NCBI RefSeq assembly: GCF_001567565.1 | Contig: NZ_LSSW01000020.1 | Coordinates: 62,001-126,000, forward strand | Direction of reading: 5' to 3' | DNA from: Ectopseudomonas composti | Lineage (GTDB): Bacteria; Pseudomonadota; Gammaproteobacteria; Pseudomonadales; Pseudomonadaceae | Length of the DNA: 64,000 nt | Part shown: positions 50,403 to 60,326 of the stretch, one piece after another | How positions within the stretch are numbered: the first letter of the stretch is position 1 | How the letters are laid out: each line of letters opens with the position of its first letter | Program-made: the position numbers and the translations under genes | Notes under the pieces: generated by a model | What the model saw: only the letters and a program-made list of their open reading frames with translations | The model's database searches: none | What the model was told of the DNA's origin: nothing

Positions 50403-50438
50403 CAAAAAAGGGAATCGGCGCCGGTTGAGCCGGCGCCG
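50403..50438 (-). terminator. Terminator/attenuator between caiX and cdhC
   Basis: CGGCGCCGG and CCGGCGCCG (50416-50438) form a perfect 9-bp stem with a 5-nt loop right after the caiX stop. On the minus strand a run of six T follows 6 nt later. It should let only part of transcription continue into cdhC, giving more binding protein than enzyme. Confidence 0.7.
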
Positions 50439-50443
50439 GTGCA

Positions 50444-51376
50444 TCAGTTACCGGCGACCAATGCGGCGTTGGCGGGCTTGCCATCCAGCGTGGTGACGCC
50501 TTGCAGCCAGGCATCGACCACCTTCGGATTGGCCTTGATCCAGTCGCGCGCGACCTGTGCGGCCGGCTTGCGCTCCATGATCGGCTGCATCAACGCGGCT
50601 TCCTGTTCGCTGGTGAAGCGTAGGCTGGTGAGCAGCCGGTTGGCATTGGGGCAACGCTCGGCATAGTCCGGCGCGGTGACGGTGGAAACCGTGGCGGCGC
50701 CATCGTTGGGGCCGAACACGTCCTCGGTGCCGGTGAGGTAGGTGATCTGCATCGACAGGTTCATCGGGTGCGGTTTCCAGCCGAAGAACACCACCGGCTT
50801 GTCGTTACGCACGGCGCGGCCGACGGCGGCGAGCATGCCCGCCTCGCTGGACTCGACCAGCTTGAAACCGCCCAGGCCGAACTGGTTGGAGTCGATCATC
50901 TTCTGGATCGCGGTATTGGCGCCGGAGCCGGCCTCGATGCCGTAGATCTTGCCGTCCAGCTGATCCTTGAACTTGGCGATATCGGCCAGGGTCTTCAGGC
51001 CCTTTTCAGCGGTGTAGCTGGGCACCGCAAGCACGGCCACGGCATCATCCAGCGATGGCTCGGCCGCGACCTTGACCGCACCGGCCTCGAGGAAGGGCTT
51101 GATGTTGTCGTCCATGATCGGCTTCCAGTAGCCGAGGAAGGCATCGATCTGCCCCTTCTGGATACCGGCGAAGATGATCTGTTGCGACGCCTGGGTCTGC
51201 TTGGTTTCGTAGCCGAGGCCGTGCAGCAGTTCGCTGGCGACGGCGGTGGTGGCGACCACGTCGGTCCAGCCGACGGCGCCGATTCGAACGTTCTTGCAAC
51301 TGGCGTCATCAGCCAGCAGGGAGGTACTGAACAGGCTCAGGGTGCAGCACGCGGCCAGCGCGGTAAGACCTTTCAT
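50444..51376 (-). CDS. caiX: Carnitine-binding periplasmic protein (ABC transporter)
   Basis: This OpuAC-type substrate-binding protein (310 aa) has a signal peptide cleaved after SLFSTSLLA. The mature part has RIGAVGWTDVVATTAVASELL, YWKPIMDDNIKPFLEAG and FFGWKPHPMNLSMQITYL, which supply the aromatic box for the trimethylammonium group. The start is MKGLTALAACC with AGGAG 7 nt upstream; a Met five codons earlier overlaps that ribosome-binding site. No permease or ATPase gene lies beside it. In P. aeruginosa the orthologue uses the CbcWV permease encoded elsewhere. Confidence 0.9.
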   Translation of the reverse strand: MKGLTALAACCTLSLFSTSLLADDASCKNVRIGAVGWTDVVATTAVASELLHGLGYETKQTQASQQIIFAGIQKGQIDAFLGYWKPIMDDNIKPFLEAGAVKVAAEPSLDDAVAVLAVPSYTAEKGLKTLADIAKFKDQLDGKIYGIEAGSGANTAIQKMIDSNQFGLGGFKLVESSEAGMLAAVGRAVRNDKPVVFFGWKPHPMNLSMQITYLTGTEDVFGPNDGAATVSTVTAPDYAERCPNANRLLTSLRFTSEQEAALMQPIMERKPAAQVARDWIKANPKVVDAWLQGVTTLDGKPANAALVAGN

Positions 51377-51798
51377 CTGGGTGCTCCTCATCGTGTCACA
51401 GCGGTTCTATTTCGTTCTTCTAGAGGCCCTGGAACCTGTTCGCGATCTCGCGCGCCGCAGCGAAAGCAGCCTCGCCAAAACAACTGAGAAACGCTCGGTG
51501 TCGCGCTCGATATTGCGCATGGCAAATGAGCATTGCGAGCGAGCTGGCGTTCCAGCTTGTTTTGACGCGGTAGCAGCGACGCGCACAGATCGTGGTCAGG
51601 TTCTTGACCCCCACCGTGCTCGGGTTTCTGATCTCCCGATGAAACCACCTTACGCCTCACCCTCGCGCACCATTCGCACTTTGGCGACGCTTTGTTGACC
51701 CATGTCGACCAGTTGCTGACGCAGAAGCCGTAATGGCGTATTAATTCCAGGCCGCCCCCGGATCGCATCCGGGCTACCCGTCACCCTGCACCGGTGCC
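51377..51798. promoter_or_regulatory. Divergent control region between caiX and cdhR
   Basis: This 422-nt stretch has no convincing gene. It must hold the promoters for caiX-cdhCAB and cdhR. An imperfect palindrome GCAAATGAGCATTGC lies near 51522-51536. A half copy of the TAGCCCGGAT repeat is at 51756-51777. The small open frames here lack family features or good ribosome-binding sites. Confidence 0.6.
51756..51777. repeat. Half copy of the TAGCCCGGAT repeat
   Basis: CCCCCGGATCGCATCCGGGC followed by TAC repeats one arm of the element at 49320-49381. It sits just before cdhR. Confidence 0.65.
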
Positions 51799-52755
51799 AT
51801 GCCCCGTATGCCACAAACCTACTGCTTTCTGCTGTTACCCGGCTTCTCGATGATGGGCCTGATGTCGGCGATCGAACCGCTGCGCGTGGCCAATCGCTTT
51901 CGTGGCGAGCTGTATCGCTGGCGTCTGCTGAGCCAGGACGGCAACGCCGTGCAGGCGAGCAACGGCATGTCGCTCAACGTCGACGACGGCCTGCAGCTGC
52001 CCGATGACTGCCAGGCATTGTTCGTGGTCGCCGGCTTCGAACCGCTGGCGCACTACGACCATCACCTGGCGCACTGGCTGCAACGGCACGAGCCTGAACT
52101 GGCAATCCTGGGCGGCATCGACACCGGCGGCTTCCTGCTGGCCGAGGCCGGGCTGTTCCAGCACCAGCGCCTGACCCTGCACTGGGAAGCCATCGATACC
52201 TTTCGCGAGCGCTATCCGGCGCTGCTGGTCACCCAGGAACTGTTCGAGATCGACGGCAAGCGCATCACCAGTGCGGGCGGCACCAGCAGCCTCGACCTGA
52301 TGCTCGGCCTGATCAGCCAGGCACATGGCGAACCGCTGGCCGTAAAGATCTCCGAGCAGTTCGTGGTCAGCCGCATCCGCACTCGCCTGGATCACCAGCG
52401 CATGCAGGTGGCCAGCCGCTACGACCTGCACAACAAGAAGCTGGTGCGGGTGATCGGCGAGATGGAGCGCCAGTGCGAGCAGCCGCTGCCCAACGAGGCG
52501 CTGGCCGATCAGGCGGGCATCAGCGTGCGCCAGCTGGAACGCCTGTTCCGCCACCACCTGGCAACCACGCCGTCGGCCTTCTACCTCGGCCTGCGCCTGG
52601 ACAAGGCACGCCAGCTGTTGCGCCAGAGCGATCTCAGTGTGCTGGAGGTAAGCCTGGCCTGCGGCTTCGATTCGGCGTCGTACTTCTCGCGCTGCTACCG
52701 CAGGCGCTTCGCCACCAGTCCCAGCCAGGATCGCCACGAACGACCTGCGCCCTAG
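51799..52755 (+). CDS. cdhR: Carnitine catabolism regulator CdhR (GlxA/AraC family)
   Basis: This 318-aa regulator has an N-terminal glutamine-amidotransferase-like (DJ-1/PfpI) domain (residues about 8-180) and a C-terminal AraC DNA-binding domain (QAGISVRQLERLFRHHL, then GFDSASYFSRCYRRRFATSPS). Its place divergent from the carnitine operon matches CdhR, which activates caiX-cdhCAB in response to carnitine. It resembles GbdR at 61760-62854 in domain order. Confidence 0.9.
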   Translation: MPRMPQTYCFLLLPGFSMMGLMSAIEPLRVANRFRGELYRWRLLSQDGNAVQASNGMSLNVDDGLQLPDDCQALFVVAGFEPLAHYDHHLAHWLQRHEPELAILGGIDTGGFLLAEAGLFQHQRLTLHWEAIDTFRERYPALLVTQELFEIDGKRITSAGGTSSLDLMLGLISQAHGEPLAVKISEQFVVSRIRTRLDHQRMQVASRYDLHNKKLVRVIGEMERQCEQPLPNEALADQAGISVRQLERLFRHHLATTPSAFYLGLRLDKARQLLRQSDLSVLEVSLACGFDSASYFSRCYRRRFATSPSQDRHERPAP

Positions 52756-52931
52756 GCACAGCGTCAGCCGCTTGCCGTCTCAAAACGACGCGCTTCGCAG
52801 GCCGTTTGTGCCGATGACGAGGTGCGCCGAGGCCGCGTATCCATTCGCGACCTCGGCTTGACGCTTTCGGCAAACCCCCAGTCGTTTTTGCACCGGGTCA
52901 CCTTGCCCCCCAGGGATAAGCTCTCCCCAAA

Positions 52932-52953
52932 GCGCCGACAGCCGACTCGGCGC
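52932..52953 (+). promoter_or_regulatory. Inverted repeat upstream of the dimethylglycine operon
   Basis: GCGCCGA and TCGGCGC are separated by 8 nt, 24 nt before the ATG of the M19-like gene. It could be an operator or a leader hairpin. The 220-nt spacer before it shows no gene. Confidence 0.35.
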
Positions 52954-52976
52954 ATCCGTATTAGGGGACAAGCCTG

Positions 52977-53954
<978 letters not shown>

Positions 53955-53973
53955 GCCCTTTCCAATCCAATTT

Positions 53974-54050
53974 CTGTAGGAGCGGCCTCAGCCGCGATTC
54001 GTCCCCAAGGGCGGAATAGCCAGAGGCTTCGCGGCTTAGGCCGCTCCTAC
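53974..54050. repeat. REP-type inverted repeat (GTAGGAGCGG family)
   Basis: CTGTAGGAGCGGCCTCAGCC is mirrored by GGCTTAGGCCGCTCCTAC at the far end. It lies in the 121-nt spacer between the M19-like gene and DUF5943. It is the closest relative of the element at 21668-21733. Confidence 0.8.
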
Positions 54051-54075
54051 CGCTCAAACTCAGGAGTTATCCAAC

Positions 54076-54606
54076 ATGTCCACCCACGCCCCCGAAATGC
54101 CCATCCTGGTCGACGACGAAACCGGCGTATGGACCACCGACGCCCTGCCGATGCTGTACGTGCCGCGTCACTTCTTCGTCAACAACCACATTGGCATCGA
54201 GGAAGTGCTCGGCGCCGACAAGTACGCCGAGATCCTCTACAAGGCCGGCTACAAGTCCGCCTGGCACTGGTGTGAGAAGGAAGCCGAGTGCCATGGCCTG
54301 TCCAGCGTAGCGGTATTCGAGCACTACATGAAGCGCCTGTCGCAGCGCGGCTGGGGCCTGTTCAAGATTCAGTCGATCGACCTCGAGGCCGGCACCTGCG
54401 AAGTGCGCCTGGACCACTCGGCCTTCGTCTATGTCTACGGCCAGTGCGGCCGCCCGGTCGACTACATGTTCACTGGCTGGTTCGCCGGCGCCATGGACCA
54501 GATTCTGCAAGCCCAGGGCAGCAGCATCCGCACCGTCGCCGAACAGGTCTACGGTGCCTCGCAGGAAGGCCACGACCACGGCCTGTTCCGCGTCAAACCG
54601 CTCTAA
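54076..54606 (+). CDS. DUF5943 domain protein
   Basis: This 176-aa protein of unknown function is conserved beside dgcA in pseudomonads. It has MLYVPRHFFVNNHIGIEEVLG, YKSAWHWCEKEAECHGLS and FVYVYGQCGRPVDYMFTGWF segments. The fold has the look of V4R/XylR-N-type ligand domains (small-molecule sensors), with Cys and His residues that could bind a metal. There is no DNA-binding domain. GGAG lies 9-10 nt upstream of the ATG. It lies 90 nt before dgcA. Confidence 0.8.
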   Translation: MSTHAPEMPILVDDETGVWTTDALPMLYVPRHFFVNNHIGIEEVLGADKYAEILYKAGYKSAWHWCEKEAECHGLSSVAVFEHYMKRLSQRGWGLFKIQSIDLEAGTCEVRLDHSAFVYVYGQCGRPVDYMFTGWFAGAMDQILQAQGSSIRTVAEQVYGASQEGHDHGLFRVKPL

Positions 54607-54695
54607 ACACAATAAAGGTAGGAGGGAGGGCTTCGCCGTACTGAAGCACCTCTCGACAAGAAGACCCCAGGCCGCTTTTCCGTGAGGGTGCCGCA

Positions 54696-56756
54696 ATGGC
54701 TTTTGAAGCAATGTTCCAGCCGATTCAAATCGGCAAACTGACGATCCGCAACCGCGTGCTCTCCACTGCGCACGCCGAGGTCTACGCCACCGATGGCGGC
54801 ATGACCACCGAGCGCTACGTCAAATACTACGAAGAGAAAGCCAAAGGCGGTATCGGCCTGGCCATCTGCGGCGGCTCGTCCGTGGTTGCCATCGACAGCC
54901 CGCAGGAGTGGTGGAGCTCGGTCAACCTGTCCACCGACCGCATCATCCCGCACTTCCAGAATCTCGCTGACGCCATGCACAAGCACGGCGCCAAGATCAT
55001 GATCCAGATTACCCACATGGGCCGCCGCTCGCGCTGGGACGGTTTCAACTGGCCGACCCTGATGTCGCCGTCTGGCGTCCGCGAGCCGGTACACCGCGCC
55101 ACCTGCAAGACCATCGAGGTAGAGGAAATCTGGCGCATCATCGGCAACTACGCCCAGGCCGCACGTCGCGCCAAAGAGGGTGGCCTGGACGGCGTCGAAC
55201 TGTCTGCCGTGCACCAGCACCTGATCGACCAGTTCTGGTCGCCGCGCGTGAACAAGCGTACCGACGAATGGGGCGGCACCTTCGAGGGCCGCATGAAGTT
55301 CGGCCTGGAAGTGCTCAAGGCCGTGCGCGCCGAAGTCGGCGACGACTTCTGCGTGGGCATGCGCATCACCGGTGACGAATTCCACCCGGACGGCCTGTCC
55401 CACGAGGACATGAAGCAGATCGCCGCCTACTACGACGCCACCGGCATGCTCGATTTCCTCGGTGTGGTCGGTTCCGGCTGCGACACCCACAACACCCTGG
55501 CCAACGTCATTCCGAACATGAGCTTCCCGCCGGAGCCTTTCCTGCACCTGGCGGCCGGCATCAAGGAAGTGGTCAAGGTTCCAGTGCTGCACGCACAGAA
55601 CATCAAGGACCCGAACCAGGCCACGCGCATCCTCGAAGGTGGCTACGTGGACATGGTCGGCATGACCCGCGCGCACATCGCTGACCCGCACCTGATCGCC
55701 AAGATCAAGATGGGCCAGATCGACCAGATCAAGCAGTGCGTCGGCGCCAACTACTGCATTGACCGCCAGTACCAGGGCCTGGACGTGCTATGCATCCAGA
55801 ACGCCGCCACCAGCCGTGAATACATGGGCGTGCCGCACATCATCGAGAAAACCACCGGCGTCAAGCGCAAGGTCGTGATCGTCGGTGGTGGCCCGGCCGG
55901 TATGGAGGCAGCCCGCGTCGCCGCAGAACGTGGCCACGACGTGACCCTGTTCGAGAAGCAGGAACAACTGGGCGGCCAGATCACCCTGGCCTCCAAGGCA
56001 CCTCAGCGCGATCAGATCGCCGGTATCACTCGCTGGTACCAGTTGGAATTGGCGCGTCTGGGCATCGACCTGCGCCTGGGCACCGGTGCCGACGAGGCGA
56101 GCATCCTCGACCTGCGTCCGGACATCGTGGTACTGGCCAATGGCGGTCATCCGTTCCTCGAGCAGAACGAACACTGGGGCGCAGACGAAGGTCTGGTGGT
56201 GAGCAGCTGGGACGTGCTTTCGGGCAAGGTCGCACCGGGCAAGAACGTGCTGGTGTACGACACCATCTGCGAATTCACCGGTATGTCCGCAGCCGACTTC
56301 CTCGCCGACAAGGGCGCACAGGTGGAGATCGTCACCGACGACATCAAGCCGGGCGTGGCCATCGGCGGCACCAGCTTCCCGACCTACTACCGCAGCCTGT
56401 ACCCGAAAGAAGTCATCATGACCGGCGACCTGATGCTGGAGAAGGTCTACCGTGAAGGCGACAAGCTGGTCGCCGTACTGGAGAACGAATACACCGGCGC
56501 CAAGGAAGAGCGCGTGGTCGACCAGGTGGTGGTGGAGAACGGCGTACGTCCTGACGAATCGCTGTACTACGCCCTCAAGGAAGGCTCGCGCAACAAGGGT
56601 CAGATCGACGTCGAGGCACTGTTCGCGATCAAGCCGCAACCCTGCCTGTCCGAGGCGGGCGACGGTTACCTGCTGTTCCGCATCGGTGACTGCGTGGCCC
56701 AGCGCAATACCCACGCGGCGATCTACGACGCCTTGCGCCTGTGCAAGGACTTCTGA
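54696..56756 (+). CDS. dgcA: Dimethylglycine demethylase subunit DgcA
   Basis: This 686-aa flavoprotein has the trimethylamine-dehydrogenase layout: an N-terminal FMN TIM barrel (FQPIQIGKLTIRNRVLS to about residue 340), an Fe-S site, and C-terminal FAD and NAD(P)-type domains (KVVIVGGGPAGMEAARVAAE, about residue 390). It oxidises dimethylglycine to sarcosine. The Fe-S motif CxxCxxC-x11-C reads C348, A351, C354 and C366, so one of the four canonical cysteines is Ala. The reading frame is intact. It forms an operon with dgcB and the two ETF genes. Confidence 0.93.
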   Translation: MAFEAMFQPIQIGKLTIRNRVLSTAHAEVYATDGGMTTERYVKYYEEKAKGGIGLAICGGSSVVAIDSPQEWWSSVNLSTDRIIPHFQNLADAMHKHGAKIMIQITHMGRRSRWDGFNWPTLMSPSGVREPVHRATCKTIEVEEIWRIIGNYAQAARRAKEGGLDGVELSAVHQHLIDQFWSPRVNKRTDEWGGTFEGRMKFGLEVLKAVRAEVGDDFCVGMRITGDEFHPDGLSHEDMKQIAAYYDATGMLDFLGVVGSGCDTHNTLANVIPNMSFPPEPFLHLAAGIKEVVKVPVLHAQNIKDPNQATRILEGGYVDMVGMTRAHIADPHLIAKIKMGQIDQIKQCVGANYCIDRQYQGLDVLCIQNAATSREYMGVPHIIEKTTGVKRKVVIVGGGPAGMEAARVAAERGHDVTLFEKQEQLGGQITLASKAPQRDQIAGITRWYQLELARLGIDLRLGTGADEASILDLRPDIVVLANGGHPFLEQNEHWGADEGLVVSSWDVLSGKVAPGKNVLVYDTICEFTGMSAADFLADKGAQVEIVTDDIKPGVAIGGTSFPTYYRSLYPKEVIMTGDLMLEKVYREGDKLVAVLENEYTGAKEERVVDQVVVENGVRPDESLYYALKEGSRNKGQIDVEALFAIKPQPCLSEAGDGYLLFRIGDCVAQRNTHAAIYDALRLCKDF

Positions 56757-56765
56757 TGCCGGTCT

Positions 56766-56791
56766 CCCCTCTCCCGCTTGCGGGAGAGGGG
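56766..56791. repeat. Extragenic palindrome, CCCTCTCC family
   Basis: CCCCTCTCCCGC and GCGGGAGAGGGG pair around TT just after the dgcA stop. A run of related GGGGGAGAGGGG and CCCCTCTCCC words continues to about 56873. The 159-nt dgcA-dgcB spacer is almost filled by this material. Confidence 0.75.
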
Positions 56792-56915
56792 TCGGGGGAG
56801 AGGGGTCGTTGGGCAATGATTTTCGCTCTTTGCTCCCCCTCTCCCTAACCCTCTCCCCGCAGGGGCGAGGGGACTGAACCGTGTTGTTTTCCGGTCCCGC
56901 GAAGGAGACCACTAG

Positions 56916-58877
56916 ATGTTGAACACCATCCTCCCCATCCTGCTCTTCGCCGCCCTGGCCCTTGCGGTCATTGGCGCGGCCAAGCGCTTCTTCATGTGGC
57001 GTCGCGGTCGTCCCGCCAAGGTCGACTGGATCGGCGGCCTGCTGAAAATGCCGAATCGCTACCTGGTGGACCTGCACCACGTGGTCGAGCGCGACAAGTA
57101 CATGTCCAAGACCCACGTGGCCACCGCCGGTGGTTTCGTCCTGGCAGCGGTACTGGCCATCGTCGTGCACGGTTTCGGCCTGCATAACCGCATCCTCGGC
57201 TTCGCCCTGCTGGCGGCCACGGTACTGATGTTCGTCGGCGCCCTGTTCGTCGCCAAGCGTCGCCTCGACCCGCCAGCGCGGCTGTCGAAAGGCCCGTGGA
57301 TGCGCCTGCCGAAAAGCCTGCTGATGTTCGCCGCCAGCTTCTTCATCGCCACACTGCCGGTGGCCGGCATCCTCCCCGAGAACTTCGGTGGCTGGGTAAT
57401 GGCGATCATCCTCGCCGTTGGCGTGGCCTGGGGCGTGTCCGAGCTGTTCTTCGGCATGACCTGGGGCGGGCCGATGAAGCACGCCTTCGCCGGTGCCCTG
57501 CACCTGGCCTGGCACCGCCGCGCCGAGCGTTTCGGCGGCGGTCGCTCGACCGGCCTGAAAGCCCTCGACCTGGACGATCCGAAAGCACCGCTGGGCGTGG
57601 AAAAACCCACCGACTTCACCTGGAACCAGCTGCTCGGCTTCGACGCCTGCGTGCAGTGCGGCAAGTGCGAGGCCATGTGCCCGGCCTTCGCCGCCGGCCA
57701 ACCGCTGAACCCGAAGAAGCTGATTCAGGACATGGTCATCGGCCTGGCCGGTGGCAACGACGCCAAGTTCGCCGGCAGCCCCTACCCGGGCAAGCCGCTG
57801 GGCGAACACAGCGGCGGTCCGCACCAGCCCATCGTCGACCTGGGCGGCAAAGCCCTGGTCGACGCCGAGACCCTCTGGTCGTGCACCACCTGCCGCGCCT
57901 GCGTCGAGGAATGCCCGATGATGATCGAGCACGTCGATGCCATCGTCGACATGCGCCGCCATCTGACCCTGGAAAAGGGCGCCACCCCGAACAAGGGTGC
58001 CGAGGTACTGGACAACCTGATCGCCACCGACAACCCGGGCGGCTTCAATCCGGGCGGTCGTCTGAACTGGGCGGCCGACCTGAACCTGCCGCTGCTCGCC
58101 GACAAGAAAGAGACCGACGTGCTGTTCTGGGTCGGTGATGGCGCCTTCGACATGCGCAACCAGCGCACCCTGCGCGCCTTCGTGAAGATCCTCAAGGCGG
58201 CCGACGTCGACTTCGCCGTACTCGGCCTGGAAGAGCGCGACAGCGGTGACGTGGCGCGTCGCCTGGGTGACGAAGCGACCTTCCAGCACCTGGCCAAACG
58301 CAACATCGCCACCCTGGCCAAGTACAGCTTCAAACGCATCGTCAGCTGCGATCCGCACAGCTTCCACGTGCTGAAGAACGAATACGGCGCGCTCGGCGGC
58401 AACTACCAGGTCCTGCACCACAGCACCTTCATCGAAGAACTGGTACGCAAGGGTTCGCTCAACGTTGGTCAGAGCAAGGCCACCAGCGTGACCTATCACG
58501 ACCCGTGCTACCTCGGCCGTTACAACGGCGAGTACGAAGCGCCCCGCGCGGTACTCAAGGCCATCGGCATCGAGGTCAAGGAGATGGAGCGTTCCGGCTT
58601 CCGTTCACGCTGCTGCGGCGGCGGTGGCGGCGCGCCGATCACCGACATCCCCGGCAAGCAGCGGATCCCCGACATGCGCATGGTCGACATCAAGGAAACC
58701 GGTGCCGAACTGGTGGCCGTAGGTTGCCCGCAGTGCACCGCGATGCTCGAAGGCGTGGTCGCACCGCGACCGGAAATCAAGGACATCGCCGAGTTGGTGG
58801 CCGAAGTATTGATCGAAGCCACCGAGGTAGCGGCCAAACGGCCGAACGCCAAGCGCGAAGTGGCGGAGGCGCAATGA
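56916..58877 (+). CDS. dgcB: Dimethylglycine demethylase subunit DgcB (Fe-S membrane protein)
   Basis: This 653-aa protein has several N-terminal membrane helices (LNTILPILLFAALALAVIGA and others to about residue 185). Two [4Fe-4S] ferredoxin motifs follow: CVQCGKCEAMCP from residue 245 and CTTCRACVEECP from residue 323. A C-terminal CCG domain includes CCGGGGG at 566. This is the heterodisulfide-reductase D-type layout. It probably carries electrons from DgcA to the quinone pool or to the ETF. AAGGAG lies about 9 nt before the ATG. Confidence 0.92.
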   Translation: MLNTILPILLFAALALAVIGAAKRFFMWRRGRPAKVDWIGGLLKMPNRYLVDLHHVVERDKYMSKTHVATAGGFVLAAVLAIVVHGFGLHNRILGFALLAATVLMFVGALFVAKRRLDPPARLSKGPWMRLPKSLLMFAASFFIATLPVAGILPENFGGWVMAIILAVGVAWGVSELFFGMTWGGPMKHAFAGALHLAWHRRAERFGGGRSTGLKALDLDDPKAPLGVEKPTDFTWNQLLGFDACVQCGKCEAMCPAFAAGQPLNPKKLIQDMVIGLAGGNDAKFAGSPYPGKPLGEHSGGPHQPIVDLGGKALVDAETLWSCTTCRACVEECPMMIEHVDAIVDMRRHLTLEKGATPNKGAEVLDNLIATDNPGGFNPGGRLNWAADLNLPLLADKKETDVLFWVGDGAFDMRNQRTLRAFVKILKAADVDFAVLGLEERDSGDVARRLGDEATFQHLAKRNIATLAKYSFKRIVSCDPHSFHVLKNEYGALGGNYQVLHHSTFIEELVRKGSLNVGQSKATSVTYHDPCYLGRYNGEYEAPRAVLKAIGIEVKEMERSGFRSRCCGGGGGAPITDIPGKQRIPDMRMVDIKETGAELVAVGCPQCTAMLEGVVAPRPEIKDIAELVAEVLIEATEVAAKRPNAKREVAEAQ

Positions 58878-58992
58878 TGAATCTGTCCCTGCGCCATGCG
58901 AGCTACCCTGCAGAAGCGGCTGAGCGGCATTGCGCCTCAGCCCTGCAGCTCTCCTTCACGGCCGCGCCTGCACTCATTCTGGAGGTCATGCA

Positions 58993-60225
58993 ATGAGCGA
59001 CATCATTCGCCGCGACCCACGTGCCGAGTGGATCGCCCGTAACCGCCTGCATCCGCTGCACGCAGCCATGCAGAGCCAGAATCAGACCAGCTGGATGGGC
59101 CCCAACGGCATCCTGCGCAAGAACCCGCACGCCATTGCCGCTGGTTTCATCGGCCCGGCCGGCCTCAAGCGCATCGATCGCAGCGGCGCCCAGCAGGGCA
59201 CCGCCGGCAAACGCAGTAGCGCCAGCGTCGAGGTCCAGCTGCCGCTGCACGTCGTCGAGCAACCGGCCTTCCTGATCTGCGTGGTGCCGGACATGGTCGG
59301 CGGTCGCCTGTCCAGTCATGACAAGGACCTGCTCGGCCTGGCCCACAAGCTGGCCGGCGAAGGCGGCGCCGTGGCGGCCGTGGTATTCGGCGAGGACAAG
59401 GAAAGTGCCTTCGACACAGCTGGCGTCGACCGCCTGCTGCGCATCACCGGCGATGCCTTCGACGGCTACGCTCCGGAAGCTCGCGTACTGGCGCTGAGCG
59501 CCGTGGAAAGCCAACTGGCGCCGCGTCACTGGTTGCTGCCCGACAGCCGCACCGGCGGCGGCGAGCTGGGCCGTCGCCTGGCCGCCAAGCTGGGTGAGCG
59601 TCCGGCCACCCGCGTCTGGCAGGTCGCCGGCGAGCAGGTCATCGGCCGCGCAGGCAGTGGCCAGCAGGATATTCAACGCGCACTGCCGCGGCTGATTCTG
59701 GCCGCTGCCGAATGCGCCGAGCCCGTCAGCGAAACCCGGCATGAAGCCCGGCCGCTGGAGCTGGCCGAGAAGGTCGCCCACAGCCTGCCGCGCATCGAAG
59801 ATCTCGGCCCGGTGGCCGTGGACCCGGCGCAGATCCCCATGGCCGAAGCGGAGTTCATCCTCTCCGGCGGCAACGGGGTGAAGGATTGGGACCTGTTCCA
59901 CCAGGCCGCAGTCGCCCTCGGCGCCACCGAAGGTGCCTCGCGCGTGGCGGTCGACGACGGCTTCATGCCGCGCAACCGCCAGGTCGGCGCCACCGGCACC
60001 TGGGTCACCGCTCGCGTCTACCTGGCCGTCGGCATTTCCGGCGCCATCCAGCACCTGCAGGGCATCGGCGCCTGCGACAAGGTGGTGGCGGTGAACATGG
60101 ACCCCGGCTGCGACATGATCAAACGCGCCGACCTGTCAGTGATCGGGGACTCGGCGGCCATCCTCCAGGCGCTGATGGAGCGAGTCGCCGCCTGGCGCCA
60201 GGAGGGCAAGCGTGAAGCAGCCTAA
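58993..60225 (+). CDS. etfA: Electron transfer flavoprotein alpha-like subunit of the DMG operon
   Basis: This 410-aa protein has an EtfA-type C-terminal FAD-binding domain (ILSGGNGVKDWDLFHQAAVALG, SRVAVDDGFMPRNRQVGATG and VNMDPGCDMIKRADLSVIGD). The N-terminal part is longer than in housekeeping EtfA. The start is MSDIIRRDPRAEW with GGAGG 8-9 nt upstream; 21 upstream codons are open. It lies after dgcB and before the beta-like gene, so it probably serves dimethylglycine or sarcosine oxidation. Housekeeping etfAB would lie elsewhere in the genome. Confidence 0.88.
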   Translation: MSDIIRRDPRAEWIARNRLHPLHAAMQSQNQTSWMGPNGILRKNPHAIAAGFIGPAGLKRIDRSGAQQGTAGKRSSASVEVQLPLHVVEQPAFLICVVPDMVGGRLSSHDKDLLGLAHKLAGEGGAVAAVVFGEDKESAFDTAGVDRLLRITGDAFDGYAPEARVLALSAVESQLAPRHWLLPDSRTGGGELGRRLAAKLGERPATRVWQVAGEQVIGRAGSGQQDIQRALPRLILAAAECAEPVSETRHEARPLELAEKVAHSLPRIEDLGPVAVDPAQIPMAEAEFILSGGNGVKDWDLFHQAAVALGATEGASRVAVDDGFMPRNRQVGATGTWVTARVYLAVGISGAIQHLQGIGACDKVVAVNMDPGCDMIKRADLSVIGDSAAILQALMERVAAWRQEGKREAA

Positions 60226-60257
60226 TCCTCACAAATACTCCCTCGTGGGAGGGGCTT

Positions 60258-60310
60258 CAGCCGCGACAGATTGCGCGTACGGCCATATCGCGGCTAATGC
60301 CGCCCCCACG
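60258..60310. repeat. Degraded REP-type inverted repeat between the ETF genes
   Basis: CGTGGGAGGGGCTTCAGCCG is mirrored by CGGCTAATGCCGCCCCCACG with mismatches. It is an imperfect relative of the 21668 and 53974 elements. It separates the two ETF genes by 101 nt. Confidence 0.65.
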
Positions 60311-60326
60311 GCTCGAGGTTGCCCAA

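Noticed and set aside
51388..51768. 126-codon minus-strand open frame between caiX and cdhR
   Set aside because: No good ribosome-binding site, unusual composition with many Cys/Trp/Arg and no family; it covers the divergent promoter region and a repeat arm.
55788..58499. 903-codon minus-strand open frame opposite dgcA-dgcB
   Set aside because: It crosses two well-identified genes and a repeat-filled spacer; no domain or ribosome-binding site supports it.
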